Shown: one piece after another, positions 27,501 through 36,178 of the stretch
Numbering within the stretch: the first letter of the stretch is position 1
Layout of the letters: each line of letters starts with the position of its first letter
Assembly (NCBI RefSeq): GCF_900635155.1
Contig: NZ_LR134002.1
Coordinates: 1,922,001 to 1,986,000 of the forward strand
Length of the DNA: 64,000 nucleotides
Source: Streptococcus sanguinis
Lineage (GTDB): Bacteria; Bacillota; Bacilli; Lactobacillales; Streptococcaceae
Direction of reading: 5' to 3'
The notes under the pieces: generated by a model
The model's input: only the letters and a program-made list of their open reading frames with translations
Database searches by the model: none
Told to the model about the DNA's origin: nothing
Program-made: the position numbers and the translations under genes

Positions 27501-29222
27501 ATGCACAAGAAAACGATTATTGATTTTAAGCAGTTAGGCCAACGCCTGATTTTTACGAATCCCATCAAGGAGCTAAAGACTCGCCGTCTTGACCAAGTGG
27601 AGGAACTTTTGACAGAGATTGAGGGCTGGCAGGAGAAAGGATACTATGCTGTCGGCTATGTCAGCTATGAAGCAGCGCCAGCCTTCGAGGAAAAGTTCCA
27701 AGTTCATTCCGCTCCGCTCCAGAAAGAATACCTCCTCTACTTTACTATCCACGATAAGGCCAAGCAGGCTTCCATTCCCTTGACCTATAAGGAAGTGGGG
27801 ATGCCAGCGGCTTGGCAGGGGCTGACTTCTGAGCAAGAGTACCAGAAAGCTATCGAGACTATCCATCATCATATCCGCCAGGGCGATACCTATCAGGTCA
27901 ACTACACGGTACAGCTGTGTGCGGAGCTCAATCCTGAGGATAGCTTGGCTATTTACAACAGGCTGGTTGTTGAGCAAAATGCGGCCTACAATGCTTATGT
28001 AGAGCATGACGAGACTGCCATCTTGTCTATCAGCCCTGAGCTCTTTTTCGAGGAGCAGCGAGGTCAACTGACCACTCGTCCTATGAAAGGAACTACCAAT
28101 AGGGGACTGACCTTAGAGCAAGATAGAGAGCAGGCTGCCTGGCTGGCTCAGGACGCCAAAAACCGAGCTGAAAATATGATGATTGTCGATTTGCTGCGTA
28201 ATGACATGAATCGCATTTCTCGGACGGGCAGTGAGCGGGTTGAGCATCTCTGCAGCGTCGAGCAATACTCTACAGTCTGGCAGATGACCTCTACCATTAA
28301 AAGTCTGCTGCATGAGGGAATTGGGCTGGCAGATCTTTTCAAGGCGCTCTTTCCTTGCGGATCCATTACAGGTGCTCCTAAGATTTCGACCATGGCTATC
28401 ATCAAGGCGACAGAAAAAGCTGCCCGCGGGGTCTACTGCGGTACAGTCGGCATCTGCCTGCCAGACCAGAGACGGATTTTTAACGTCGCCATCCGTACCA
28501 TTCAGCTGGAGGGAAGGAAAGCTATCTATGGCGTTGGCGGCGGAATCACTTGGGACAGCACGTGGAAATCTGAATACATCGAAACCCAGCAAAAATCTGC
28601 CGTCCTCTATCGGAAAAATCCGCGATTCGACCTGATTTCTACAGGAAAAGTGACGGACGGACAGCTGACCTTGCAAGAGCAACACCTGCAAAGACTGACA
28701 GAAGCAGCTGGCTACTTTGCCTATCCTTTTGACCAAGACACGCTAGAGCAAGAGTTAGAAGAAACCTGCGCTCAGCTAGATAAAGGGCAGGATTACAGGC
28801 TACGTATTTCTCTAAAAAAAGACGGCAGTATTGGGCTGTCAGCGGCTCCTCTACTACCGCTGACAGAGACTTTCAGAAAGGCAAAACTAGTTGAGCAAAC
28901 AGCCAATCTAGCTCAGCCTTTTACCTATTTCAAAACCAGCCATCGGCCACATCTGACCTTGGAGCAGCAAGAGCAGATTTATTACAATGCCCAAGGCCAG
29001 CTGCTGGAAACTTCTATTGGCAATCTGCTGTTGGAACTAGACGGCAAGCTCTACACGCCTCCAGCTGAATTGGGCCTGCTCAAGGGCATCTACCGCCAGC
29101 AGCTACTGGATAAGGGTCAGGTTACTGAGAAAGTTTTAACGCTGGCTGATCTGGCTCAGGCTGAGAAAATCTATGCCTGCAATGCAGTCAGGGGATTATA
29201 CGAGCTGGAGATTGAGGACTAA
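27501..29222 (+). CDS. pabB: Aminodeoxychorismate synthase I fused to aminodeoxychorismate lyase
   Basis: Bifunctional folate-pathway protein of 573 residues. The N-terminal two-thirds (about 1-370) is a chorismate-binding PabB domain with TRPMKGTTNRG, carrying the lysine diagnostic of PabB, AENMMIVDLLRNDMNRIS, and CGSITGAPKISTM. The C-terminal third (about 375-573) resembles the PLP fold-type IV lyase PabC, with LLETSIGNLLLELDG and GLLKGIYRQQLL. Together they would take chorismate to p-aminobenzoate. The glutaminase subunit PabA is not adjacent, so ammonia must come from a partner encoded elsewhere or from free ammonia. Confidence 0.9.
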   Translation: MHKKTIIDFKQLGQRLIFTNPIKELKTRRLDQVEELLTEIEGWQEKGYYAVGYVSYEAAPAFEEKFQVHSAPLQKEYLLYFTIHDKAKQASIPLTYKEVGMPAAWQGLTSEQEYQKAIETIHHHIRQGDTYQVNYTVQLCAELNPEDSLAIYNRLVVEQNAAYNAYVEHDETAILSISPELFFEEQRGQLTTRPMKGTTNRGLTLEQDREQAAWLAQDAKNRAENMMIVDLLRNDMNRISRTGSERVEHLCSVEQYSTVWQMTSTIKSLLHEGIGLADLFKALFPCGSITGAPKISTMAIIKATEKAARGVYCGTVGICLPDQRRIFNVAIRTIQLEGRKAIYGVGGGITWDSTWKSEYIETQQKSAVLYRKNPRFDLISTGKVTDGQLTLQEQHLQRLTEAAGYFAYPFDQDTLEQELEETCAQLDKGQDYRLRISLKKDGSIGLSAAPLLPLTETFRKAKLVEQTANLAQPFTYFKTSHRPHLTLEQQEQIYYNAQGQLLETSIGNLLLELDGKLYTPPAELGLLKGIYRQQLLDKGQVTEKVLTLADLAQAEKIYACNAVRGLYELEIED

Positions 29223-29265
29223 GAGTTCCACAATTTGCCACTTGCTTTTAATCCTCATCAAAAAC

Positions 29266-29319
29266 TTTAGAAATATTTGAGAAATTCTTTAGAAACATTT
29301 GAAGGTTTGGCGCTATACT
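29266..29319 (+). promoter_or_regulatory. Heptad-array promoter A (first ABC module)
   Basis: Four heptads TTTAGAA, TTGAGAA, TTTAGAA, TTGAAGG begin at 29266, 29277, 29288 and 29299, exactly 11 bp apart. TATACT (-10) begins at 29314, 8 bp after the last heptad. The third and fourth heptads occupy the -35 region, as expected for an OmpR-type activator site. Confidence 0.75.
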
Positions 29320-29373
29320 AATTAATAAGAAGAGGAGTTTTCTCTCCTAATATCATGAAAAGGAGAATTGATC

Positions 29374-30282
29374 ATGGAAAATGTTTTGGTTTTACAGCAA
29401 GTCAGCAAAAAATTCGGCCGGCAGTACGCTCTGACCGATGTGAGTCTGACGATAAAAAAAGGAGATATTTACGGTTTAATTGGCAAGAACGGGGCCGGAA
29501 AGACCACTCTGATCAAGGTCATCACCCAGCTCTTGGAAGCAAGCAGTGGCAATGTCTCCCTTTTTGGCTCTCAGAACTATCAAGAATGGACACAGAGCCT
29601 TAAGCGGGTCGGATCGGTCATCGAAACACCGGTCGCTCACAACCACCTGACAGCCTATGAAAATCTCAGCTACTACTGCAAGCTCCGCCATATTCCCCAT
29701 GCGGACAAGGTCATCCGTGAAACCTTGGAATACGTGGACTTGACAGATACCGGCAAGAAGAAATTCCGCGACTTCTCACTCGGGATGAAACAACGGCTGG
29801 GTCTGGCTATCGCGCTTCTTACCAGACCTGACCTAATGATACTAGACGAGCCTATCAATGGCCTGGATCCAGTCGGCATCAAGGAATTCCGCCAGCTGGT
29901 GCAGCGGCTCAACGAGGAGTTGGGAATGACCTTTATCATCTCAAGCCATATTCTGTCTGAACTCTACTTGGTTGGTACCCAGTTCGGCATTATCGAGGAA
30001 GGACGGCTGATTCGCGAGATTTCCAAGGCGGAGTTTGAAGAACAGAGCGAAGACTATATCGTGCTTAAAACATCGCAGTTAGAAGAAGCCAGCCGTCTGA
30101 TTCACGACCAGCTCATGCATCGTATCAAGGTGGTCAATGCTTCTGACGAGATTCATATCTTCACCCATTCGCATGAGATTAGCAATATTGTCAAGGAACT
30201 TGCAGCCGCAGATATACCGGTGCAGGAGATTTACTATGCACGACAAAACCTAGAAAACTTCTTTACAGACTTGGTCAAATGA
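29374..30282 (+). CDS. ABC transporter ATP-binding protein, BcrA/LanF type (module 1)
   Basis: 302 residues. Walker A GKNGAGKTTLIK (about 38-49), signature FSLGMKQRLGLA, Walker B LMILDEPINGLDP and switch His in ISSHILSELY; a C-terminal extension of about 80 residues is typical of bacitracin/lantibiotic-immunity ATPases. It would power export or removal of a membrane-active compound through the two permeases that follow. ATG at 29374 chosen because AGGAGA is 7 nt upstream; the 29368 alternative is TTG. Strong similarity to the ATPases at 31932 and 33694. Confidence 0.9.
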   Translation: MENVLVLQQVSKKFGRQYALTDVSLTIKKGDIYGLIGKNGAGKTTLIKVITQLLEASSGNVSLFGSQNYQEWTQSLKRVGSVIETPVAHNHLTAYENLSYYCKLRHIPHADKVIRETLEYVDLTDTGKKKFRDFSLGMKQRLGLAIALLTRPDLMILDEPINGLDPVGIKEFRQLVQRLNEELGMTFIISSHILSELYLVGTQFGIIEEGRLIREISKAEFEEQSEDYIVLKTSQLEEASRLIHDQLMHRIKVVNASDEIHIFTHSHEISNIVKELAAADIPVQEIYYARQNLENFFTDLVK

Positions 30283-30298
30283 CAAAGGGGGGCTTATC

Positions 30299-31057
30299 AT
30301 GATGGATTTCATTCGAGCCGATTTTTACCGGCTCATACGCTCAAAAGGCTTTTGGATTACTGAGTTTTTATTATTCTGTGCGATTATCTCAACAACCTTC
30401 TTCCATGCAAATATTCATTTTGGAGCAAATATCTCCAGAAATGAGGCTGCTAGTCAATCTCTAGGAAAACTAACCGGCCTTCAAGCTCTGGACTATTTTG
30501 CAGGCAAAACAGACAGTCTGCTCTTTTTCACTATCATTGGTATCAGTATGGTCCTTGGAGTGGATTTGTCTCGGAAACTTTATAAAAACTGTCTGAGCTA
30601 CGGCATCTCTAAGCTCAGCTATTATTTTTCTAAATTCTTTGTCTGCGTTAGTATCGCAGCCTTTCACTTCCTGATGATTTTATCTATCTCCTTTATGACC
30701 GCTAGTCTGTCCAACGGAATTGGCAGCGCCCCTGGCTCTTTTTTGCCTCAGCTGGGAGCTGCTCTCTTCGTCCAATTTCTCGGCACGATTGCATGGATTG
30801 CCATCATTTCTTTTGTACTCTATGCCAGCCACTCCATCGTGTCTAGCTTTCTGACCTATTTCCTTGGCGGTACCTTACTGACTATTCCCCTCATCTTTTA
30901 CCCGGACAATGAATGGCTGATCTATCTGACTCTGCGATTTAACACAGATATGGCAGCAGATGGCGGAGCTGTTATCAAGGCTATCCTGACAGTGGTAACG
31001 GTCACCCTGCTCTTTCTAGGTGGCGGGCTGATGGTTTTCAAAAAGAAAGATTTATAA
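30299..31057 (+). CDS. ABC-2 type permease (module 1, first)
   Basis: 252 residues, six hydrophobic segments, with the N-terminal pattern FIRADFYRLIRSKGFWITE shared by all four permeases of this block, LGVDLSRKLYKNCLSYGISK in the first loop, and the C-terminal MVFKKKDL. The family forms the membrane channel of BcrAB/LanFEG-type transporters. AAAGGGGGG precedes the start at the end of the ATPase gene. An ATG immediately downstream (30302) is an equally possible start. Confidence 0.85.
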   Translation: MMDFIRADFYRLIRSKGFWITEFLLFCAIISTTFFHANIHFGANISRNEAASQSLGKLTGLQALDYFAGKTDSLLFFTIIGISMVLGVDLSRKLYKNCLSYGISKLSYYFSKFFVCVSIAAFHFLMILSISFMTASLSNGIGSAPGSFLPQLGAALFVQFLGTIAWIAIISFVLYASHSIVSSFLTYFLGGTLLTIPLIFYPDNEWLIYLTLRFNTDMAADGGAVIKAILTVVTVTLLFLGGGLMVFKKKDL

Positions 31058-31094
31058 AATGCAGGAACAATCTTAATCATTCAGAGGAGATTTC

Positions 31095-31787
31095 ATGTTA
31101 CATACTATTCAGGCGGAACTCTACCAACTTGTCCGCTCCAAACTTTTTTGGCTAATAGAAGGGCTACTCTTTTTTCTTATTTTCATCAGCTCTCTTGGTG
31201 AACGAAACTTTAATTTTTATATCTCTACGTCTTCTGATTCAGAAGAAACAGTCATCCAAGGTTGGACAGGATTTGAAGCTCTCGGGCAGCTTGCTAAAGA
31301 TTTCCTGCCCTTTGTCATGATTACTGTCCTTGTGCTCATCATCTTTCTGCTAGGTCGTGACCTGACTAGAAAACTATACAAAAATATATTGGCTAGCGGG
31401 GTTTCTCGGAAAGAATTTTACTTATCAAAAATAGCTGTTCTTGTCATAATTATCATCTTTCAACTAATAACAGCCTTTGCTGCAGCCTTTATCTTTGGAA
31501 ACCTCTTCCACGGACTTGGAACTATGCCAAAGAACTTTTTCTGGAGCTTTTTCTTGTCTTTCTTTCGCTCCTTTCTCTTTATTATAACCTGCAGTTCCGT
31601 AGTTACCTGTCTTCTCTACCTGACCCGCTCCACCCTAGCCAGCTATCTCGTCTTTTTCGCCCTGATTATGCTTCAGTCTAGCCTCGTCATCGTTTTCCCT
31701 CAGATAAATTCTGAACTATTCTTATTCCTTATCTTAGCTGGTTCTCTCTTAGGTGGTTACCAAGCTTTTCAGCACAGGGACTTATAA
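31095..31787 (+). CDS. ABC-2 type permease (module 1, second)
   Basis: 230 residues, six transmembrane segments. Shares AELYQLVRSKLFWLIE at the start, LGRDLTRKLYKNILASGVSRKEFYLSK in the middle and a terminal QHRDL with the neighbouring permeases. It follows the first permease by 37 bp, behind an AGAGGAG ribosome site, with no new heptad array. Module 1 therefore has an ATPase with two different permeases, a LanFEG-like arrangement, while the other two modules have one permease each. Confidence 0.85.
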   Translation: MLHTIQAELYQLVRSKLFWLIEGLLFFLIFISSLGERNFNFYISTSSDSEETVIQGWTGFEALGQLAKDFLPFVMITVLVLIIFLLGRDLTRKLYKNILASGVSRKEFYLSKIAVLVIIIIFQLITAFAAAFIFGNLFHGLGTMPKNFFWSFFLSFFRSFLFIITCSSVVTCLLYLTRSTLASYLVFFALIMLQSSLVIVFPQINSELFLFLILAGSLLGGYQAFQHRDL

Positions 31788-31796
31788 ATTTAAGCA

Positions 31797-31819
31797 GTCA
31801 GCCCTTTGGCTGCTTTTTT
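31797..31819 (+). terminator. Terminator after ABC module 1
   Basis: CAGCC / GGCTG stem with CTTT loop followed by CTTTTTT. Confidence 0.7.
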
Positions 31820-31846
31820 ATTGCATTTGGATTGGTTCTGCATTTC

Positions 31847-31900
31847 TTTAGAAATATTTTAGAATTTCTTGAGAAATATTTGAAGTCTAGCTTGTATACT
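31847..31900 (+). promoter_or_regulatory. Heptad-array promoter B (second ABC module)
   Basis: Heptads TTTAGAA, TTTAGAA, TTGAGAA, TTGAAGT start at 31847, 31858, 31869 and 31880 (11-bp phase). TATACT begins at 31895, again 8 bp after the last heptad. Confidence 0.8.
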
Positions 31901-31931
31901 AAAATCAAACCTAAGAAAGCGAGAATATACC

Positions 31932-32840
31932 ATGCAAACTGTTTTAGAAGTAAAGCAAGTTACCAAACAATATGGTCAGCAATATGCCCTCGATCATGTG
32001 AGTCTTTCGATCCAGAAGGGCGAAATTTATGGACTGATTGGCAAGAACGGAGCTGGCAAAACCACTCTTCTCAAGACCATTAGCCGGCTCATTCATGCCA
32101 ACAGCGGAACCGTGTCTGTCTTTGGTTCGCAGAACTCTAAGGAGTGGAACGAAGCCTTGCGCAAGATAGGAACTGTCATCGAAACACCAGTCGCTTACAA
32201 TCAGATGACTGCTTATCAAAACCTCAACTACTACTGCAAGGTCCACCAGATTGCCCAGCCCGACCAGCTCATCAAGGAAACCCTGGCCTATGTCGGACTG
32301 AGCAATACTGGTAAAAAGAAATTCCGCAACTTTTCGCTAGGAATGAAGCAGCGCTTGGGGATCGCTATTGCCCTTATAAGCAAGCCTGAACTCATGATTC
32401 TAGATGAGCCCATAAATGGCCTTGATCCACTTGGCATCAAGGAATTTCGACTGATGATTCAGCGACTCAACCAAGAATTGGGAATCACTTTTATCATTTC
32501 CAGCCACATCTTGTCTGAGCTTTATCTGGTAGCCACCAAGTTTGGAGTGATTGACCAAGGACGGCTTGTCGCAGAATTTACCAAGGATGACTTTGACCGA
32601 GCCAGCGAAGATTATATCGTCCTCAAGACTAGCGATAAAGAACAGGCTGCCAATCTCATCCAAGGCAAGCTCCACTATCAGCTCAAGGACGCTGATAAAT
32701 CTGACGAGTTGCACATTGTCGCCCAAGAACAGGAACTAAATGACATCAACAGGGAGTTGGTCCTATCCAACATTCATGTCAATGGTATCTATGCAGCTCA
32801 CAAAGATTTAGAAAAATACTTTACAGATTTAGTCCAGTAA
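31932..32840 (+). CDS. ABC transporter ATP-binding protein, BcrA/LanF type (module 2)
   Basis: 302 residues, closely similar to the module 1 ATPase: Walker A GKNGAGKTTLLK, signature FSLGMKQRLGIA, Walker B LMILDEPINGLDP, His switch in ISSHILSELY, and the same long C-terminal extension ending DLEKYFTDLVQ. It is paired with a single permease 12 bp downstream. The whole unit from heptad array to permease is a duplicate of its neighbours, and the differences concentrate in the C-terminal extension, where substrate or permease specificity may lie (inference). Confidence 0.9.
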   Translation: MQTVLEVKQVTKQYGQQYALDHVSLSIQKGEIYGLIGKNGAGKTTLLKTISRLIHANSGTVSVFGSQNSKEWNEALRKIGTVIETPVAYNQMTAYQNLNYYCKVHQIAQPDQLIKETLAYVGLSNTGKKKFRNFSLGMKQRLGIAIALISKPELMILDEPINGLDPLGIKEFRLMIQRLNQELGITFIISSHILSELYLVATKFGVIDQGRLVAEFTKDDFDRASEDYIVLKTSDKEQAANLIQGKLHYQLKDADKSDELHIVAQEQELNDINRELVLSNIHVNGIYAAHKDLEKYFTDLVQ

Positions 32841-32852
32841 GGAGAAAAAACC

Positions 32853-33548
32853 ATGTTACATACTTTTCAAGCAGATTTTTACCGTTTCTTTCGTTCCAAG
32901 GCTGTTTGGATTACCGAATTCATCTTTCTACTGACGACCTTGAGCGCAGTCTTTGGCAAATTAAATGCCGTCCAGCTTATACAAGCGGTGTCTAACGCTA
33001 TCGGTAATAATACTTTTATCATCATTATCCTGTCTATGGTCGTCATCGGGACAGATCTGAACAAGCAGCTTTACAAGAATACATTAACCAGCGGTGTTTC
33101 CCGTACCAGTTTCTTCGTCTCTAAAGCCCTAGTCATGGTCTGCGTAACGTTCCTGCAGTTGGCTCTCTATTATAGCATCAACTTTATCCTAGCAGCCATT
33201 CTAAACGGTATTGGTGATTTATCCGCTACCTTCCTGCTTCAGTTTATTCTTCTATTCTTTGTGCAGTGCCTGACTGTCATTGCTTGGACAGCTATTATTT
33301 CCTTTATTCTTTATCTGAGTAAATCTATGATTGCTGCCCTGGGAGGTTACCTTTTCTGCGCATCCTTAACCGGAGCTCTTGCGCAACTTTATCCCAAGTC
33401 TCTGTGGCTACAGCATTTAACCATGAGCTTTGATTTTGAGACACTTCAAAGCAACGGTGTAACCTTGAGAATTGTTCTAATCGCCTTGTTTTTAGGAATC
33501 GTCTTCACCGCAGCAAGTCTTTATACTTTCCACAAAAAGGATTTATAG
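32853..33548 (+). CDS. ABC-2 type permease (module 2)
   Basis: 231 residues, six transmembrane segments, with the shared start FQADFYRFFRSKAVWITEF, IGTDLNKQLYKNTLTSGVSRTSFFVSK after the second helix, and terminal FHKKDL. Partner of the ATPase encoded just upstream. If two permease copies are needed per transporter it would act as a homodimer, unlike module 1. Confidence 0.85.
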   Translation: MLHTFQADFYRFFRSKAVWITEFIFLLTTLSAVFGKLNAVQLIQAVSNAIGNNTFIIIILSMVVIGTDLNKQLYKNTLTSGVSRTSFFVSKALVMVCVTFLQLALYYSINFILAAILNGIGDLSATFLLQFILLFFVQCLTVIAWTAIISFILYLSKSMIAALGGYLFCASLTGALAQLYPKSLWLQHLTMSFDFETLQSNGVTLRIVLIALFLGIVFTAASLYTFHKKDL

Positions 33549-33553
33549 TAGAG

Positions 33554-33582
33554 AATGAGCCAGTTCTTGACTGGCTCATTTT
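33554..33582 (+). terminator. Terminator after ABC module 2
   Basis: Perfect stem AATGAGCCAGT / ACTGGCTCATT followed by TT and further Ts. Confidence 0.78.
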
Positions 33583-33604
33583 AATCTTTCCAATTTTAAA
33601 ATTC

Positions 33605-33658
33605 TTGAGAAATATTTTAGAATTTCTTGAGAAATATTTGAAATTTAGTTTGTATACT
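33605..33658 (+). promoter_or_regulatory. Heptad-array promoter C (third ABC module)
   Basis: Heptads TTGAGAA, TTTAGAA, TTGAGAA, TTGAAAT start at 33605, 33616, 33627 and 33638. TATACT begins at 33653, 8 bp after the last heptad. Nearly identical to array B. Confidence 0.8.
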
Positions 33659-33693
33659 AAAAGTATAAACAAAGTAATTAAAGGAGAAACATC

Positions 33694-34626
33694 ATGCAAA
33701 ATGTTTTAGAAGTGAAAGGACTCACTAAAAAATACGGTGATCAATATGCTCTGAAAGATGTCAGTCTTTCCATCAAGAAAGGAGAGATCTACGGTCTTAT
33801 CGGAAAAAACGGTGCTGGTAAGACCACGCTGATCAAAATCATCACGCAAGTCATCTATCCTAGCGGAGGAACCGTATCTGTTCTGGGCTCTCAGAACCAA
33901 CAAGAATGGACCAGAGCCCTCAGCCATACTGGATCTGTTATCGAGACCCCTGTAGCTCATGCCCACATGTCGGCCTATGAAAATCTGCGCTACTACTGTA
34001 CCGACCGGGGCATTCCAAATGCTGACAAAGTCATCAAAGAAACCCTTCAATATGTCGGCCTGACCGATACTGGAAAGAAGAAATTTCGCAATTTCTCTCT
34101 AGGGATGAAACAGCGGTTGGGCATTGCCATTGCCATTTTGGGGCGTCCCGACTTGCTCATCCTGGACGAGCCCATCAATGGTTTAGATCCAGTTGGGATT
34201 CAGGAATTTAGAGAAATGGTCAAGCGCCTCAATCAAGAATTAGGCATCACCATCATCATTTCCAGCCATATCCTGTCCGAGCTTTATATAGTAGCAACTC
34301 GCTTTGGTTTTATCAATCAAGGGCATTTCATCAAGGAGCTGTCTAAGGAAGAATTTGACCGAGAAAGCGGCGACTATATCATCCTCAAAACGGATAATAT
34401 CAAGCAAGCTGCCCATTTAGTGCAAGACAAGCTAGGCTACCAGCTCAGACCGACCAAAAAGGAAGATGAGCTGCATATTTCCGGTAAGGTACAAGAAATT
34501 CGCAAGATTGCCAAGGAATTAGTCCTAGCCGACATCCCAATCGGGGAAATCTACTACGCCCACAAAGACTTAGAAAAATACTTTACAGACTTAATCAACC
34601 AACAAGGAGGAAACACTCATGTTTAA
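33694..34626 (+). CDS. ABC transporter ATP-binding protein, BcrA/LanF type (module 3)
   Basis: 310 residues with Walker A GKNGAGKTTLIK, signature FSLGMKQRLGIA, Walker B LLILDEPINGLDP and ISSHILSELY. It is a few residues longer at the C-terminus than the other two and its end overlaps the permease start by 8 bp, with AAGGAGG inside the coding end serving the permease. Same inferred role as the other modules: ATP-driven protection against, or export of, a membrane-active molecule. Confidence 0.9.
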   Translation: MQNVLEVKGLTKKYGDQYALKDVSLSIKKGEIYGLIGKNGAGKTTLIKIITQVIYPSGGTVSVLGSQNQQEWTRALSHTGSVIETPVAHAHMSAYENLRYYCTDRGIPNADKVIKETLQYVGLTDTGKKKFRNFSLGMKQRLGIAIAILGRPDLLILDEPINGLDPVGIQEFREMVKRLNQELGITIIISSHILSELYIVATRFGFINQGHFIKELSKEEFDRESGDYIILKTDNIKQAAHLVQDKLGYQLRPTKKEDELHISGKVQEIRKIAKELVLADIPIGEIYYAHKDLEKYFTDLINQQGGNTHV

Positions 34627-35341
34627 TAGTATCAAGGCGGATTACTACCGTCTCTTCCGCTCCGTAGGATTCTGGGGAGTGCAGGCTTTCTGCATCTTTG
34701 GAATTCTCCTCGCCATTTTCACTTCCAAAGTCGTCAGTTCCGACAACGGTATCTTTTTTGCCATAGATGTCGTCTCCTACAACAGTGGCATGCTCTTTAT
34801 TGCCTGCAATGTCATGACTAGCTTGCTCCTAGGCGTTGATCTCAATGACAAACTTTATCACAATAACCTGACTACAGGCAAGACTCGGACCCAGTATTAC
34901 TTCTCTAAAGCACTGGTTATCGGCAGCTTACTTCCTATGCAGTTCATACTGCTCTACATTTTAGGTATTGTCATCGAATTTGTCCGAACCGGCGGTAATA
35001 TGGGAACCCTGCCAGCTAATTTCTGGGGACAATTCGCAATACTCTTTGTCATGCAGGTCATCTGTACCTATGCTTGGTACTGCATTACCAGCTTTGTTCT
35101 CTACTTGACTCGAAACTATAGTGTCGTCTTCATCACCTATATCATGACCTACATCTTACTCGGTCTCCCTAGTCAAATGTTCGATGCCAATAATGAATGG
35201 TTCAAGGCTATCAAGATGGAGTTCGTCTACGGAGACGCTTCAATACTAGGTGTCATCATCAAAACAGCTATCTTTGCTCTCAGTCTGATTACGGTCTTTA
35301 CCTTAGCAGGACTGGCTACACTGAAGAAGAGAGATTTGTAA
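34619..35341 (+). CDS. ABC-2 type permease (module 3)
   Basis: 240 residues, six transmembrane segments. Start IKADYYRLFRSVGFWGVQ, LGVDLNDKLYHNNLTTGKTRTQYYFSK in the first loop and terminal KKRDL match the other permeases, though the overall sequence is the most diverged of the four. Translationally coupled to its ATPase by the 8-bp overlap. Confidence 0.85.
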   Translation: MFNSIKADYYRLFRSVGFWGVQAFCIFGILLAIFTSKVVSSDNGIFFAIDVVSYNSGMLFIACNVMTSLLLGVDLNDKLYHNNLTTGKTRTQYYFSKALVIGSLLPMQFILLYILGIVIEFVRTGGNMGTLPANFWGQFAILFVMQVICTYAWYCITSFVLYLTRNYSVVFITYIMTYILLGLPSQMFDANNEWFKAIKMEFVYGDASILGVIIKTAIFALSLITVFTLAGLATLKKRDL

Positions 35342-35345
35342 AATA

Positions 35346-35382
35346 AAAACTCAGCTAATCACTAAATTAGCTGAGTTTTTTT
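35346..35382 (+). terminator. Strong terminator after ABC module 3
   Basis: 14-bp perfect stem AAAACTCAGCTAAT / ATTAGCTGAGTTTT with 6-nt loop and further Ts. A close copy of its right arm plus the following GAGCGGATTTTGA recurs at 37383-37413. Confidence 0.88.
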
Positions 35383-35451
35383 GAGCGGATTTTGATTGGA
35401 TTATGAGCGGATTTCACTCCTTCTGGTCTAGCCCTCTTTATCGGCTTTCTT

Positions 35452-36069
35452 TCACTGCTTCCAATCTTGCTTTTTCAAGAACAGATTGATGCAGACTCCT
35501 AGGATAAGGTAGAAAGTGACAAAGGCAAGACTGGCTGCCAGACTGGTCGGATATGGAAAGATCTTGCCCATAGGAAAAAGAACATTAGATAGAAATCCGA
35601 GGGGAACAAAGAGCAAGAATAAAATCAAGGCTAGCTTAACCTGAAAAGAAGGCCTTGCCTCGGATAGATTGCGGCCTGTTCCCCACACCAGCAGCCCTAC
35701 TCCCTGGACAATCAGCACCGGCGTTAGCAAGATACTAGTCTTGAGAAAATCAGCTAGGATAATGGAGAGGATGATGCCCAGACCGACCAAGCCAAGAGAG
35801 AGCTGATAGCAAATATTGCTGGCTATTCTCCTGTGCCTGATTGACTGCTCTTCCTCTTTCTGGACTACAGGCTCAATTCCCTTGAGCAGATAATCTGTGG
35901 TCACCTCAAAATAGTCACTCATGGAAATGATCTTATCCAAATCAGGCATACTCTGCTCGCTCTCCCACTTGGAAACGGCCTGTCTGGACACACCGAGTTG
36001 GTCGGCTAGCCCCTCCTGAGAAATGCCCCGCGCTTTTCGCAGGTACTGGATTCTGTCTGATAGATTCAT
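35452..36069 (-). CDS. XRE-family regulator with membrane domain
   Basis: 205 residues. N-terminal Xre helix-turn-helix (about 4-60, [30 protein letters not shown]), then about four transmembrane helices (85-200). Membrane-bound Xre proteins of this kind are common next to ABC transporters and CPBP proteases. It is convergent with the ABC block and could tune it or sense membrane state; no target can be assigned from sequence. Confidence 0.85.
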   Translation of the reverse strand: MNLSDRIQYLRKARGISQEGLADQLGVSRQAVSKWESEQSMPDLDKIISMSDYFEVTTDYLLKGIEPVVQKEEEQSIRHRRIASNICYQLSLGLVGLGIILSIILADFLKTSILLTPVLIVQGVGLLVWGTGRNLSEARPSFQVKLALILFLLFVPLGFLSNVLFPMGKIFPYPTSLAASLAFVTFYLILGVCINLFLKKQDWKQ

Positions 36070-36122
36070 GGATTGTTTTACCTACTCTTTCTTATTTTTT
36101 ATACTTTCTTTCATTGACACTT

Positions 36123-36150
36123 ATTATAGCACAAGGCGGAGAGACTGCAA
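36123..36150 (-). promoter_or_regulatory. Extended -10 promoter of the XRE gene
   Basis: Minus strand TTGCAG, 16-bp spacer, TGCTATAAT (extended -10), about 55 bp before the ATG. Confidence 0.55.
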
Positions 36151-36178
36151 AGTCTGATTGTCACCTCTTCATAAAATG

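Noticed and set aside
28113..28736. 207-codon open frame antisense to pabB
   Set aside because: Fully inside the conserved pabB gene, no ribosome site and no recognisable domain.
29355..29603. 82-codon frame overlapping the first ABC ATPase start
   Set aside because: Its start lies at the ATPase ribosome site and the rest is an out-of-frame shadow of a highly conserved ATPase.
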